A stretch of 64,000 nt of DNA from Bacteroidaceae bacterium (lineage in GTDB: Bacteria > Bacteroidota > Bacteroidia > Bacteroidales > Bacteroidaceae): NCBI GenBank assembly GCA_017524545.1, contig JAFXVN010000013.1, positions 1 through 64,000 on the forward strand, read 5' to 3'. Positions 17,301 through 25,291 of this stretch are shown here, in pieces (position 1 is the stretch's first letter; every line of letters starts with the position of its first letter). The notes beneath the pieces were generated by a model. The model was not told the DNA's origin. It searched no databases and saw only the letters and a program-made list of their open reading frames with translations. The position numbers and the translations under genes are program-made.

Positions 17301-17499
17301 GAATCAGGTTGCTAAAGAATTAGCGATTCAGGCTCGAAGTAATGATCAGAAATCAGGACTCCGTAAAGCACTGGGTGAAGTTGTTCAAACAAAGATTCTC
17401 CCCAGTTCATTATGTGAAAATAATCAATTCAACCCCAACTACTCCAAATTCCGCAATTTGGCAGTTGAAATCATACAGAGTGAACTTCAAGACCTATAA
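14362..17499 (+). CDS. Large tubulin/FtsZ-like GTPase (Tubulin_2/FtsZl type)
   Basis: 1045 residues, cytoplasmic, no signal. The N-terminus GLGGTGGKVLREL (8-20) is the first glycine-rich loop of the tubulin/FtsZ fold. AGLAGGTGSGSIVDA (166-180) contains the tubulin/FtsZ signature loop GGTGSGS (170-176). These features match the large bacterial tubulin-like proteins (Pfam Tubulin_2, FtsZl families), proposed in the literature to remodel membranes. From about residue 480 the sequence is long and helical with charged, coiled-coil-like stretches, and a beta-rich C-terminal part follows. The gene looks clearly richer in A and T than its flanks, which suggests acquisition by transfer. It is followed after 20 bases by the zinc-ribbon/MORN protein. 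GTPase activity and polymerisation are inferred from family, not shown. Confidence 0.85.
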   Translation: MANHLFIGLGGTGGKVLRELRKRVYEEFRSNEPGNGIFLDYVYVDSSPADLEDRTGWKVLGKSVHLGTAQKVNINGISASVLGNINMYPGLKGFLNPNDLQLMQEEMGALISAGIGGQRRRLGRTLMANNISDTHNPNNFESIVRGAVGRLQNDSNDQDVNFHICAGLAGGTGSGSIVDAISQIRTWFPYQEDTHAFKIRLFLYTPERTLVSARHDAGFYQANGYAALMELNALSIGKYHPTDVKGEKDIFTGEVRRLLDHQEAFESAYIYTNVNEQGKVLDLGEGLPAAVADFIFQTTVASALGDRISQFDNTTSEASGGQLSRLVGCENDGAAPEKDQGGNNAHSRKFLSFGISRIEFPETEIREYMTYTYALQAARQLTFNMWQEGIGYGERTLDEVGIGFADEIKDKKNREGLMLSNNYLTLSKPITESPATKRWRMFEETWEKRTMADAEDVRTTIERKSWLGEFGKRCDDFFNSQFRQHGVVQFFKIQEQELRGYARTIRRHIEKKLFDEWASGANESKSILEIEKYVRLLISDCNERIGAFETQRARMEEEMTETSEKIQAIIGEWGKISWPNLNPFISPTQIFNNYVKEKCEYCSTATRAESYKYAKGLLQNIIVELNNMLEGILAFKDELNAINEEVMRQADSKCQTNEEQSDADIKKYDAENVRKIGRQFVSDHEKMSSNAATIRARMVKNLGEDGDHTFANLYDKTDYDTAVGIILETCQENAVRAMQDAAEADPLNKMVGVNIMEKLKQELNTEEKLEKFVKLVTSTSKSYVQFDPRETAMVIPGNTGAMMQMVQLALPKTDERTNDFKEKLIQAFEHTVPGFSKKDDVSVNYKDNQIVVISANSGFPLRFLANVKVCKEKYDALVTPQNEKCSLNRMVLHTESFKDELPELFEEGAESRKQKIVKPLMLAYTLGIIKEQQDPTTGAKFDAIRIPDETFGDQWKPMGKGFVESWAALAQDFKLAELLKNQVAKELAIQARSNDQKSGLRKALGEVVQTKILPSSLCENNQFNPNYSKFRNLAVEIIQSELQDL

Positions 17500-17519
17500 A
17501 AAAAAAAGAATATAGAATT

Positions 17520-18596
17520 ATGGCATTAGTAAAAGGTATATGCAAGAACTTCGGCGAATGCGATCTTGCTGACAACAAAGAAGTACAAGAAGTGGAAAAA
17601 ACCAACTTCGTTTGTGAAGAATGTGGGAAACCTCTCCATCCTGTGGAGGGAAAACCGACAAGTCCTGGCGGAGGCGGAGGTGGCAAAGGCATAAGCGGGA
17701 AACTCATCGGCATCATTGCTGTGGCAGTTATTCTCCTCGGTGGCGGAGGTTTCGGCATCTGGAAGTTATTGGATAAGCCCAAGGACTTCAAGATTAGCCT
17801 TGACAAGAAAGAGCTGATACTGAAGCCCGGCGAGCGTGCGCTTCTCAAAGCCTCTTCAGAGCCTAAAGACATGAAACTCACCTACACTTGGAAGTCCAAT
17901 GACGAGAAGGTGGCAACAGTGAACAAAGGCGGTGAAGTGAGAGCCATCAAAAAAGGTGAAACAAAAATCGTCCTCTCTACAGAAGAGAATAACATGCTGA
18001 AGGTGCTTTGCAGCGTGAAGGTAAAGGAACCAGAAGGACCACAAGGCGGTGGTGGAGGAGGTACTCAACCTGAAGTTTATATTCAGGAAATCAACGTCAG
18101 TGAGAGTGCATTGGAAATGACCGTTGGTGAGACCAAACAGATTACCCTCACAGCCATTCCCCAGCCAAACGATGATAAAGTTCTCCCCGAGGTATCAGAC
18201 GAATCCATCATTTCGTATGATGGAAGCGGCACGGTAAAAGCTTTGAAGGCCGGCCAAGCCACCATCACTTTCTCTGCCGAAAAGGGTAACGCAAGCACCA
18301 AGATAGAGGTCACGGTGAAGAAGAAGAATGAACCCAAGCCTAAACCAACAGGTCGCTATCGTGGCACATTAGATTTGGGCTATGCCAGTTATTCTGGTGA
18401 AATAATGAACGGGAAGCCTGATGGCGCAGGTGTACTCACCTACAAGAGCCGACACGAAGCTGGTCGTAACTTCAATTCTGGCGAAACAGTGTATGCCGAA
18501 AATGGTGAAAGAGTGGACGGAAGTTGGAGCAACGGCTATCTGACTTCCGGCACATTGCAGAAGAAGGACGGCAACGTCATTAAGATCAAGTATTAG
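17520..18596 (+). CDS. Zinc ribbon, TM, two Ig-like domains and MORN-like C-terminus
   Basis: 358 residues with an unusual order of parts. Cys8/Cys14 and Cys32/Cys35 (CEEC) make a short zinc-ribbon-like cytoplasmic head. A glycine linker follows, then one membrane segment (about 61-81). Two BIG2-like immunoglobulin domains lie outside (about 88-170, with NDEKVATVNKGGEVRAIKKG; about 190-270, with GSGTVKALKAGQATITFSA), joined by a GPQGGGGGGTQ linker. The C-terminal region has MORN-repeat character (YSGEIMNGKPDGAGVLTY, VDGSWSNGYLTSGTL). The topology links cytoplasm to periplasm, so it could couple the tubulin-like protein to the envelope (inference). Confidence 0.8.
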   Translation: MALVKGICKNFGECDLADNKEVQEVEKTNFVCEECGKPLHPVEGKPTSPGGGGGGKGISGKLIGIIAVAVILLGGGGFGIWKLLDKPKDFKISLDKKELILKPGERALLKASSEPKDMKLTYTWKSNDEKVATVNKGGEVRAIKKGETKIVLSTEENNMLKVLCSVKVKEPEGPQGGGGGGTQPEVYIQEINVSESALEMTVGETKQITLTAIPQPNDDKVLPEVSDESIISYDGSGTVKALKAGQATITFSAEKGNASTKIEVTVKKKNEPKPKPTGRYRGTLDLGYASYSGEIMNGKPDGAGVLTYKSRHEAGRNFNSGETVYAENGERVDGSWSNGYLTSGTLQKKDGNVIKIKY

Positions 18597-18621
18597 GATA
18601 TACAACTTCATCTGGAACAAG

Positions 18622-19734
18622 ATGACACTTCGTATTCTCTCCATCCTGACTGGGTTGTTGCTGGCTGGCTCCTTGCTGGCCGGCACAACCAGTTTCGCCA
18701 CACAGCGTTTGCGTGAAATGTCGCAGTATCTTCATCTGGAACAGTTGGACACCCTGCACGTTGGCGATAACGGAGGCTACTCCTATCGTGGCAAGCCACT
18801 TGTCGTGAGAGTAAATGAATGGAGAGAAGTGGAACATATCGGGTTGAAGCTGTTCGACGACAAACTGCGCCAGCTCTACCCTTCTCCTGTCTATGACTTC
18901 CTGGAACGCCATCTTCTGGAACGTATGGCCGTGCCTGTCGATTCTGAAAGCGGCATACGCATGTTCTGGGACAAAGTGTTTTTCAACGTGGGTTCGCCAG
19001 AGACGGCTTTGCAAATAGACACTACTGCCACATTCACAGACAATCATCTGGATTTGAAAGTCTATCATGTGGCATGGACTATGAACAAAAAGGTTATTCT
19101 AGAAATGACGTTCGACATGGACTGGCAGCTCATCAGTGGATGTACGGAAATAGAACTGGAGCAGAACTTTGTCCGCTCTTTGCCCCGCGTTCGCGAGAGC
19201 AACCATACATGGCTTCGCACTTTGGTTTTTCCGGACGATGGTGAGGAGTTCATTACCCAGGGCAATTTTTTCATTACGCCCTTCGTGCAGAACAATCTCT
19301 ACTATACCCGGAAGGATGGAGACTGGCAGCTTGTAAAGAGTCCGCAACGCGCTACGCAATCAGTGTCGAACCTTGCCTTGGACGCAAATGTTGACAAAGA
19401 GATAGGTTTCCATTTGATAGTGGATCGTTATGGTTATCAGCGCGACACCTTGACCACTGCCAACTATTGGCAGTTCATGCAGCTTTGCCTCAGCGAGGGC
19501 TGTGTGCCATACTTCGGATTGAAGGATAAGAACGGAAATGCTTATGACGGCACAGTGTTCATGGTCAACCGTCGGGGAGGATACCTGCATCTGCTCAGTG
19601 TGCGCATCCCATTGAGCATACTGGATGACCCGAAGAGTGCTCCGATAGAAGGTCGCCTATACGCTTATATTCCATTATTTAACGTGTCTGACAAAATCAT
19701 AAATCCACAAAACTATAAACCTAAAACACCTTAA
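18622..19734 (+). CDS. Exported protein of unknown function (370 aa)
   Basis: Starts MTLRILSILTGLLLAGSLLA and has a signal peptide with likely cleavage near TSFA-TQ. The mature part is a mixed alpha/beta soluble domain with no motif I recognise. It contains a repeated pattern of strands such as FFITPFVQNNLYYTRKDGDW and VFMVNRRGGYLHLLSVRIPL. It is in the tubulin-like operon, 25 bases after the MORN protein and one base before the next gene. Probably periplasmic. Confidence 0.7.
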   Translation: MTLRILSILTGLLLAGSLLAGTTSFATQRLREMSQYLHLEQLDTLHVGDNGGYSYRGKPLVVRVNEWREVEHIGLKLFDDKLRQLYPSPVYDFLERHLLERMAVPVDSESGIRMFWDKVFFNVGSPETALQIDTTATFTDNHLDLKVYHVAWTMNKKVILEMTFDMDWQLISGCTEIELEQNFVRSLPRVRESNHTWLRTLVFPDDGEEFITQGNFFITPFVQNNLYYTRKDGDWQLVKSPQRATQSVSNLALDANVDKEIGFHLIVDRYGYQRDTLTTANYWQFMQLCLSEGCVPYFGLKDKNGNAYDGTVFMVNRRGGYLHLLSVRIPLSILDDPKSAPIEGRLYAYIPLFNVSDKIINPQNYKPKTP

Positions 19735-19735
19735 T

Positions 19736-20437
19736 ATGATTATGAAACAATTCATATCATTGTGCCTCCTCCTCATCTGCTCTGTCATAGCATTTGCGCA
19801 AACGGCAGAGGATCAGAAGAAGATTATAAACAACGTCAAGAAAAACGATTCCTTCATCTATGCCGAAACCACTTTGGCCGACAAACAGGAGGCTATATCC
19901 CTGGCAAAGGAACTGCTTTACCAGCGTATCAATGAATACATAGCAAAGCAGAAGGAGTTTCGTTCAGCCAAGGAGACTGTAGTCGTAAACCAAAACTATG
20001 TTACCGAAGAAATCCAACTTCCGCGAGCCAACATGTTCCGTGCCTTCGTTTATGTGAAGAAATCCGACATTCTGGCAGTGGACAACGCAACCGTAGGTTC
20101 GCTCACCAAGGAGGTTGACACAAGCGGCTCTGTGCAAGAAGCGACGGCTCATTTCTCTGCACCCAACGTCATAGACGAGCTTTTGACTTTGAAGACCCTT
20201 AGTCAATTGCAGGAACGGTTGCCACAACTCAAGAAGGAAGGTAAAATTGCTAATTTCGCCAGTTATAACAAGCTCTCCAATCCTGAAGAATATATCATCA
20301 TCATCTATAGCCAGGAAGGTGAAGTTAAGGCTGTCCTTAGCGAGGGCAGAAACCGCACCAACCTCGTGAGCAACACACCCGACAATGTCCAAAACTATAA
20401 GAACATGCGAGGCGCAGTTGGGATAAAAGTCAAGTAA
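19736..20437 (+). CDS. Exported protein of unknown function (233 aa)
   Basis: The signal peptide ends near AFAQ-TA. Two starts are possible (ATG 19736 or 19742); I keep the first because it begins one base after the previous stop. The middle has a helix with KEFRSAKETVVVNQNYV and a conserved-looking RANMFRAFVYVKKSDI strand, a style seen in Bacteroidetes LPP20-like or curli-assembly-like periplasmic proteins, but similarity is too weak to name. The C-terminus ends in a short beta domain (EEYIIIIYSQEGEVKAVLSE). Confidence 0.7.
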   Translation: MIMKQFISLCLLLICSVIAFAQTAEDQKKIINNVKKNDSFIYAETTLADKQEAISLAKELLYQRINEYIAKQKEFRSAKETVVVNQNYVTEEIQLPRANMFRAFVYVKKSDILAVDNATVGSLTKEVDTSGSVQEATAHFSAPNVIDELLTLKTLSQLQERLPQLKKEGKIANFASYNKLSNPEEYIIIIYSQEGEVKAVLSEGRNRTNLVSNTPDNVQNYKNMRGAVGIKVK

Positions 20438-20461
20438 TTTTCTAACAAAGTATATTATCTT

Positions 20462-21460
20462 ATGAGAAAAATACTCTTAACGATTGTGGCAATGTGTGCC
20501 ACTTTGTTCACTCAACAGTTACATGCTGTAAATGTGACCATCACCACTTATCAGAGTAATTATAACAATCCAGCTCTGTTGGGGACTATGCAGCGCAACC
20601 TCAGTGCCGTACTCACAGAAATCAATGCTGCGAAACAAGCCGGGCGCGACCTGAATGTGGCAAACCTGGCGATGGATGATTTTGCCAAACGTATGCTGGT
20701 CAACACCTTTAGCAACACCCGCTTTTACTGCGACGACGAGGAAGTGGTGGAGGAAGGAATGCCCACACAGAATGGAATGCTCATTCGGCATCTGCCTTTT
20801 ATTATTCTTCCCGACGATGATACCTTTAGCAAAGAAATTGTGCAGTTCGGTACTGTGGAATTTGACAAGAGAGGTGTCATCACCGATTTCCGCTTTGAAT
20901 TGGACGTACATACCGGCCTCCGTCTTGGACAATGCGAGAGTGTGGTGGAAACAGAACGACGGATGCAGATACTGAAGTATGTGGAGCATTTCCGCACCGC
21001 CTACTGCCAGAAAGACATTAACTTCCTGCGCCAGATTTTCAGCGATGATGCACTCATCATTACCGGCAATGTTGTGACATCAAAAGAAACCAATATGCCT
21101 ACAATCACTTATAAGAAACAGGGCAAAGAAGAGTATATGAGGAATCTTTCACGTGCTTTTGCTCGCAACAAATATATTGATGTGAAGTTCCAGCAAATTG
21201 GTGAACGCGGATATCAAGATGAGTGTGGCGGTATCACTAAGTCTAAGAACAATCCCAACTGGTACGGTGTGACACTTTTCCAGGAATGGAAGTCTTCTAA
21301 TTATTCCGACGAAGGTTTTGTATTCCTCTTGTGGGACTTTACGGACGATGCGAAACCCGTCATACATGTCCGCACATGGCAACCCGAATATGTTGGTGAC
21401 CGTAAGCTGACGGATGAAGAGATGTTTAATGTTGATGACTTCGGAGACGTGTCGATTTAA
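20462..21460 (+). CDS. Exported protein with NTF2-like domain
   Basis: 332 residues. Signal peptide with cleavage near QLHA-VN. The N-terminal half (to about residue 165) is unrecognised. From about residue 170 the sequence ILKYVEHFRTAYCQKDINFL, then IFSDDALIITG and later IDVKFQQIGERGYQDECGGI has the helix-then-sheet pattern of an NTF2-like (SnoaL) fold, often a small-molecule or peptide-binding domain. It ends in an acidic tail (DEEMFNVDDFGDV). Operon member, probably periplasmic. Confidence 0.7.
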   Translation: MRKILLTIVAMCATLFTQQLHAVNVTITTYQSNYNNPALLGTMQRNLSAVLTEINAAKQAGRDLNVANLAMDDFAKRMLVNTFSNTRFYCDDEEVVEEGMPTQNGMLIRHLPFIILPDDDTFSKEIVQFGTVEFDKRGVITDFRFELDVHTGLRLGQCESVVETERRMQILKYVEHFRTAYCQKDINFLRQIFSDDALIITGNVVTSKETNMPTITYKKQGKEEYMRNLSRAFARNKYIDVKFQQIGERGYQDECGGITKSKNNPNWYGVTLFQEWKSSNYSDEGFVFLLWDFTDDAKPVIHVRTWQPEYVGDRKLTDEEMFNVDDFGDVSI

Positions 21461-21488
21461 CTTATCCTAATCCTAACTATTTACAACA

Positions 21489-23042
21489 ATGACAACTTAC
21501 CTGAGAAAAGCTCTCTATCTTACGCTTTGCATGATTACATTGCACCCTGCACAGGGCATTGCACAATCGGACTATCTCTTTGCAAGCGAGGATACAAGAA
21601 GAGCTGAGACTGTAGAGTTGGGCGGGCAATCCAGCTTCGTTTTTGAGTCGAAGTGTGCTGACCTCATCATCACGTCCTCCATCAACAGTGATGCACAAAA
21701 GCCAAAGGCGGAGAAGGTCGGCGGAATATATCGTTATGAACTCGTTGTGCCAGCCAACGGCAAGAGAATCTTCACTGTCGCCAAGGCTGGTACGGCTCTG
21801 CGTACCGACATCCCCAAACTGCCGCGCCAAAACCAGCGCTTCTACTTTACGGTAACGGAGGTGGAAAACCCCATCACGATGGAGAACCAAAGCGGCAGCG
21901 GCAACTTATACCCTGTGGAGCGGAAGGCGTGCATACAGTTCACCACACCTATCTCCGACCTTCAGGTGCAGTTCAGCCCCAAGCTGGGTGGAAAACTCAA
22001 TCGCAACAAGACAGCGGACTCTGGAGCCAACCTTATCTTGCTTGAAGTCGATATAGATTCACTCAACAAGTACCGTAACCACTTCAGCGACGTACAGGCG
22101 CGCTACGACGAAATCAACAAGACCATCCAGGCCAAGGAAAAGACAGACATTAAGAGCATCACAGATCAGGAGTATGACCTCGAAGAGCGTCTGAAAGACG
22201 AACTGACCAGAGCGCAAAACGACTGGATTGAAGTGGCAACTATTAAGGTCTTTGGCGAAAACACGAATGTCATCACACTCCCCGTGTCCGACATTTTAGC
22301 AATACAGGCAAAGTCCCTTACGCCATACGGCATTTTGCTGTTGAAGGAAAAAGTGTTCGCCTCAAAGTACGATGAGTTGATGCACCAGGCAAAAGAGTAT
22401 ATGGAGCGACGCGATTATGAACTGGCAGGGGCACACTATGCCAGCGCAGCAGAAGTCAGCGGAATTTCGGAGGTTGACAAAATCACAGCCAAGCGTAGTT
22501 CCGAGAAGATGGGGACGCTACACACCTATAAGCAACATCTTGATACCCAAGCTGACAATCTGTATAAAGTCACACACGCCGGGGGCATGATTAACAAGAA
22601 ACAACTTTTCGGCATGATTGACGAGCTGATTACGCTCAACAAGGCCATGTACAAAGAAACCACAGACACCTACTATCTGGAGGAAGCTAACCGTCTGGCA
22701 GAAGAGAAGCAGAATGTGGGCGTGGTCATCAAGGGACGTTTCGTTATGAGCGAATACAAAGGCGGTGTGGTGCAGGAGACACCCATCACAAATGTACGAA
22801 TCTATGGCTCGCAGGACATGAACAACGATAATATGGACAAACCGACATATTTTAACAAAGGCGAACTCATCACCACTGTCACCAGTGCCGATGGTCACTT
22901 CTCGTTCAACTATCCCCTGGGCAAGTATCGCTCCATCATCTTCGAAGCTGTGAACAATCCGCAAATCAAGGACAACAAACACATAAGCGTGCTCGGAAAC
23001 ACCGATGACAGAAACTTGAAGATACGATTCCCGAAAAAATAA
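21489..23042 (+). CDS. Exported protein with helical middle and carboxypeptidase-regulatory-like C-terminus
   Basis: 517 residues with a signal peptide (near GIAQ-SD). The N-terminal beta domain is followed by a helical, TPR-like or coiled stretch (about 195-400), for example HQAKEYMERRDYELAGAHYA. The last 90 residues (VVIKGRFVMSEYKGG, ITNVRIYG, TTVTSADGHFSFNYPLGKY) look like the beta-sandwich repeat found in carboxypeptidase-regulatory or peptidase-associated domains. Such domains usually mediate binding at the cell surface or in the periplasm. Operon member; function unknown. Confidence 0.7.
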   Translation: MTTYLRKALYLTLCMITLHPAQGIAQSDYLFASEDTRRAETVELGGQSSFVFESKCADLIITSSINSDAQKPKAEKVGGIYRYELVVPANGKRIFTVAKAGTALRTDIPKLPRQNQRFYFTVTEVENPITMENQSGSGNLYPVERKACIQFTTPISDLQVQFSPKLGGKLNRNKTADSGANLILLEVDIDSLNKYRNHFSDVQARYDEINKTIQAKEKTDIKSITDQEYDLEERLKDELTRAQNDWIEVATIKVFGENTNVITLPVSDILAIQAKSLTPYGILLLKEKVFASKYDELMHQAKEYMERRDYELAGAHYASAAEVSGISEVDKITAKRSSEKMGTLHTYKQHLDTQADNLYKVTHAGGMINKKQLFGMIDELITLNKAMYKETTDTYYLEEANRLAEEKQNVGVVIKGRFVMSEYKGGVVQETPITNVRIYGSQDMNNDNMDKPTYFNKGELITTVTSADGHFSFNYPLGKYRSIIFEAVNNPQIKDNKHISVLGNTDDRNLKIRFPKK

Positions 23043-23077
23043 ACATCCATTTTTACAAACTTTTAATTATTACAACA

Positions 23078-23833
23078 ATGAAAAGATTTATGACATTAGT
23101 CCTGTGTGCTTTGGCACTCGGAATGGTTATGCCACAAGATGCAATGGCACAAAAGAAAAAGAAAAGCAAAGAGTTTGTCTGGGAATTACCTGAATTGACT
23201 GGTAACAAGGACTTCGACCATTATCTGCTTCTGTGCGACACCCTGAACACGGAAATCAAGAAGTACAGTGAGGGAATAACCTTCTTCCAAATGCGCCCCA
23301 TTGTTGTCACAGAAGATGGCAAAGAGGTTGACCGCCAATGGTGCATGGTTGACACCACAACCAACACTCTGCGTTCCTCAGGAGAGGCATTCAAGCAGAA
23401 CATGGATATCATTCTGGCCTATCCTAACATTCTTTTGGACATGACAAACCTCTCACTGGCTACGACCTCTGCGGGTTTAGAGCTGGTGAACCTTGGCGGA
23501 ATGAAGCCAATTACCTACGCGAAACACCTGCAGGCTGGTCCAAAGATCGTAGCCGCTGGCGGCAAGGAAATGAAGAAGATATACAAGCTGGCACGCAAAC
23601 AGGCTGCACAAATCAAAGACCTGAAGGCTGGCAAAGTGGACGATGACTATGCCCGCAATGCTGAAGTAGAAGCCAGCAACGTAGATGCTGGAGATGCATC
23701 CATGAACGTCCTCATTTCTTCCAAGCCAATCTTCATGGACAAAGCAACCTATGAGCAGCAGGTTGGTGAAATCAACAAGAAAGATGCAGAGAACCCAGTC
23801 TCTGATGATCCTCTGCCAGAGGAGGCAGTCTAA
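23078..23833 (+). CDS. Exported protein of unknown function (251 aa)
   Basis: Signal peptide MKRFMTLVLCALALGMVM...AMAQ followed by a lysine patch (KKKKSK). The mature part is mostly helical, with a hydrophobic stretch (ILLDMTNLSLATTSAGLELV) that could be a buried helix or a membrane-associated segment, and an acidic C-terminus. No family recognised. It lies 35 bases after the previous gene and 42 before the protease gene. Confidence 0.7.
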   Translation: MKRFMTLVLCALALGMVMPQDAMAQKKKKSKEFVWELPELTGNKDFDHYLLLCDTLNTEIKKYSEGITFFQMRPIVVTEDGKEVDRQWCMVDTTTNTLRSSGEAFKQNMDIILAYPNILLDMTNLSLATTSAGLELVNLGGMKPITYAKHLQAGPKIVAAGGKEMKKIYKLARKQAAQIKDLKAGKVDDDYARNAEVEASNVDAGDASMNVLISSKPIFMDKATYEQQVGEINKKDAENPVSDDPLPEEAV

Positions 23834-23875
23834 GCTTCAGGGATTTTCTTACGGCACAGCCTTTCAATCATCAAC

Positions 23876-24880
23876 ATGAAGAGACTACAATTCATAATGG
23901 CTGCGGTGATGCTTCTTTGCGTCACCGCATGCCAGCATTCTATGAATTCCGAGGAAATCTACAACAAGGCATCCTCGGGAGTCGTATTGATAGTCAATGA
24001 CTTCTACTACTCCGTCACATTACCATACGGGGAAGAACTCTTTTTTGCCAATGTAGATGACGACGGAGACCTCGTTGGGCTTACTGGTGACCAGGAGAAA
24101 GCCGAAGCCAATAGCAATATGGCTACGGGAACGGGCTTCTTCTTCACGACCGACGGACAAATCATGACCAACCACCATGTGGCAAAGCCGGAAGTGAGCC
24201 GCGAACATGTCAAGCAGTTCCTCAAGAACCTCAAAAGAGCCATTAAAGAGAACTATCAGGAGCGCCTCAGCGAACTGACGCAACAATTCTATGCTTACGA
24301 AGGACAACCCGCTGTGCAGGAGCAAATCGCAAGCAGATACAGCTCATGCAAGCAAACGCTGGAGCAGGTGGACGATATGGACATGAACGAGTCGGACATC
24401 AAAATTCACAGCAAGCTCTATGTCGTCTATAACGGACAGCATGTCCTTTCCCTCGACGACCTGACACCCTGCGAATTTGTGGCCGTTGCCAACGACGACG
24501 TGGACTTGGCCATCATCCAGCTCGAAGACTGCACCACACCGGAGGATGCATACATCTTCTCGCTGCGGGATGAGGCAGACGACAAGCCCCTCACCCTCGA
24601 CCAGAAGCTGTACATGATAGGATTCAACCGTGGATTCACCATCGGCAAGACATCCTCGGGCGAGATTCTGTCACAAATATACAGCGGCAACGTCACGCAA
24701 AAGAGCGACAACGAACAAATCCTCTATAGCATCCCCTCGCTGCAAGGCTCCAGCGGCAGCCCGGTTGTGGACGAATACGGATACCTCGTAGCCGTTAACT
24801 TCGCCGGCTTCACCGGCACTCAGGGCTTCAACTACGGCATCCCCTCGAAAAAAGTACGGGAATTCCTGAGAGAATACTAA
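23876..24880 (+). CDS. Trypsin-like serine protease lipoprotein
   Basis: 334 residues. Lipobox LCVTAC gives lipidated Cys19, so the protein is anchored at an envelope membrane. The chymotrypsin-fold triad is visible: His101 in TNHHV, Asp210 in DDVDLAII and Ser293 in GSSGSPV. Between His and Asp lies an insert of about 90 residues rich in charged helix (KNLKRAIKENYQERLSELTQ), much longer than in typical trypsin-like domains. There is no PDZ domain, unlike DegP/HtrA. As last gene before the terminator it may process or regulate the secreted proteins of the operon (inference). Confidence 0.88.
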   Translation: MKRLQFIMAAVMLLCVTACQHSMNSEEIYNKASSGVVLIVNDFYYSVTLPYGEELFFANVDDDGDLVGLTGDQEKAEANSNMATGTGFFFTTDGQIMTNHHVAKPEVSREHVKQFLKNLKRAIKENYQERLSELTQQFYAYEGQPAVQEQIASRYSSCKQTLEQVDDMDMNESDIKIHSKLYVVYNGQHVLSLDDLTPCEFVAVANDDVDLAIIQLEDCTTPEDAYIFSLRDEADDKPLTLDQKLYMIGFNRGFTIGKTSSGEILSQIYSGNVTQKSDNEQILYSIPSLQGSSGSPVVDEYGYLVAVNFAGFTGTQGFNYGIPSKKVREFLREY

Positions 24881-24914
24881 TCCGCTGCCCCATACTAAGA
24901 CAGTCTTGACAGAA

Positions 24915-24966
24915 ACACAATGACCCCCGAAAGTTGTGCGCAACCTTCGGGGGTCATTGTGTTTTT
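24915..24966 (+). terminator. Rho-independent terminator of the tubulin-like operon
   Basis: A 17-bp stem, ACACAATGACCCCCGAA (24915-24931) against TTCGGGGGTCATTGTGT (24946-24962), with further pairing inside (GTTG/CAAC) and a following T run. It lies 35 bases after the protease stop codon and before the convergent tRNA-Gly. Confidence 0.9.
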
Positions 24967-24981
24967 GTATAACTGAGCCAG

Positions 24982-25054
24982 AGCGATAGACGGGACTCGA
25001 ACCCGCGACCCTCGGCTTGGGAAGCCAATGCTCTACCAACTGAGCCACTATCGC
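24982..25054 (-). tRNA. tRNA-Gly(CCC)
   Basis: Minus-strand cloverleaf with acceptor GCGATAG/CTATCGC, D arm GGCTCAGTTGGTAGAGC, anticodon arm TTGGC-TTCCCAA-GCCGA (anticodon CCC) and T loop TTCGAGT. CCA is not encoded. It has its own -7 box at 25069-25076. Confidence 0.93.
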
Positions 25055-25068
25055 AATGATTTTCGCTG

Positions 25069-25076
25069 CAAAGATA
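25069..25076 (-). promoter_or_regulatory. -7 box for tRNA-Gly(CCC)
   Basis: The minus strand reads TATCTTTG, 14 bases upstream of the mature tRNA 5' end. The rest of the 25077-25220 gap shows only AAAAGTGA-type low-complexity repeats. Confidence 0.6.
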
Positions 25077-25224
25077 CAACAAATAAGTGAAAAGTGAGAA
25101 ACGAAAAGTGAAAAAAATGCTTTTGTTCGCACTTTTATGAACAAAACATTCGCTGTATGCAGAAAATCATTGCCTTTGTACAAAGAAAATAAGAATATCG
25201 AGCCATAATCTCAGAATTATTTCT

Positions 25225-25232
25225 TACCTTTG
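25225..25232 (+). promoter_or_regulatory. -7 box for rubrerythrin
   Basis: TACCTTTG fits TAnnTTTG. The leader to the ATG at 25292 would be about 55 bases. No clear -33 element. Confidence 0.5.
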
Positions 25233-25291
25233 CTCTCGACAAACCAAAAAACCATCATTAACTAATATCTATTAACTAAAAACAGGAAACA

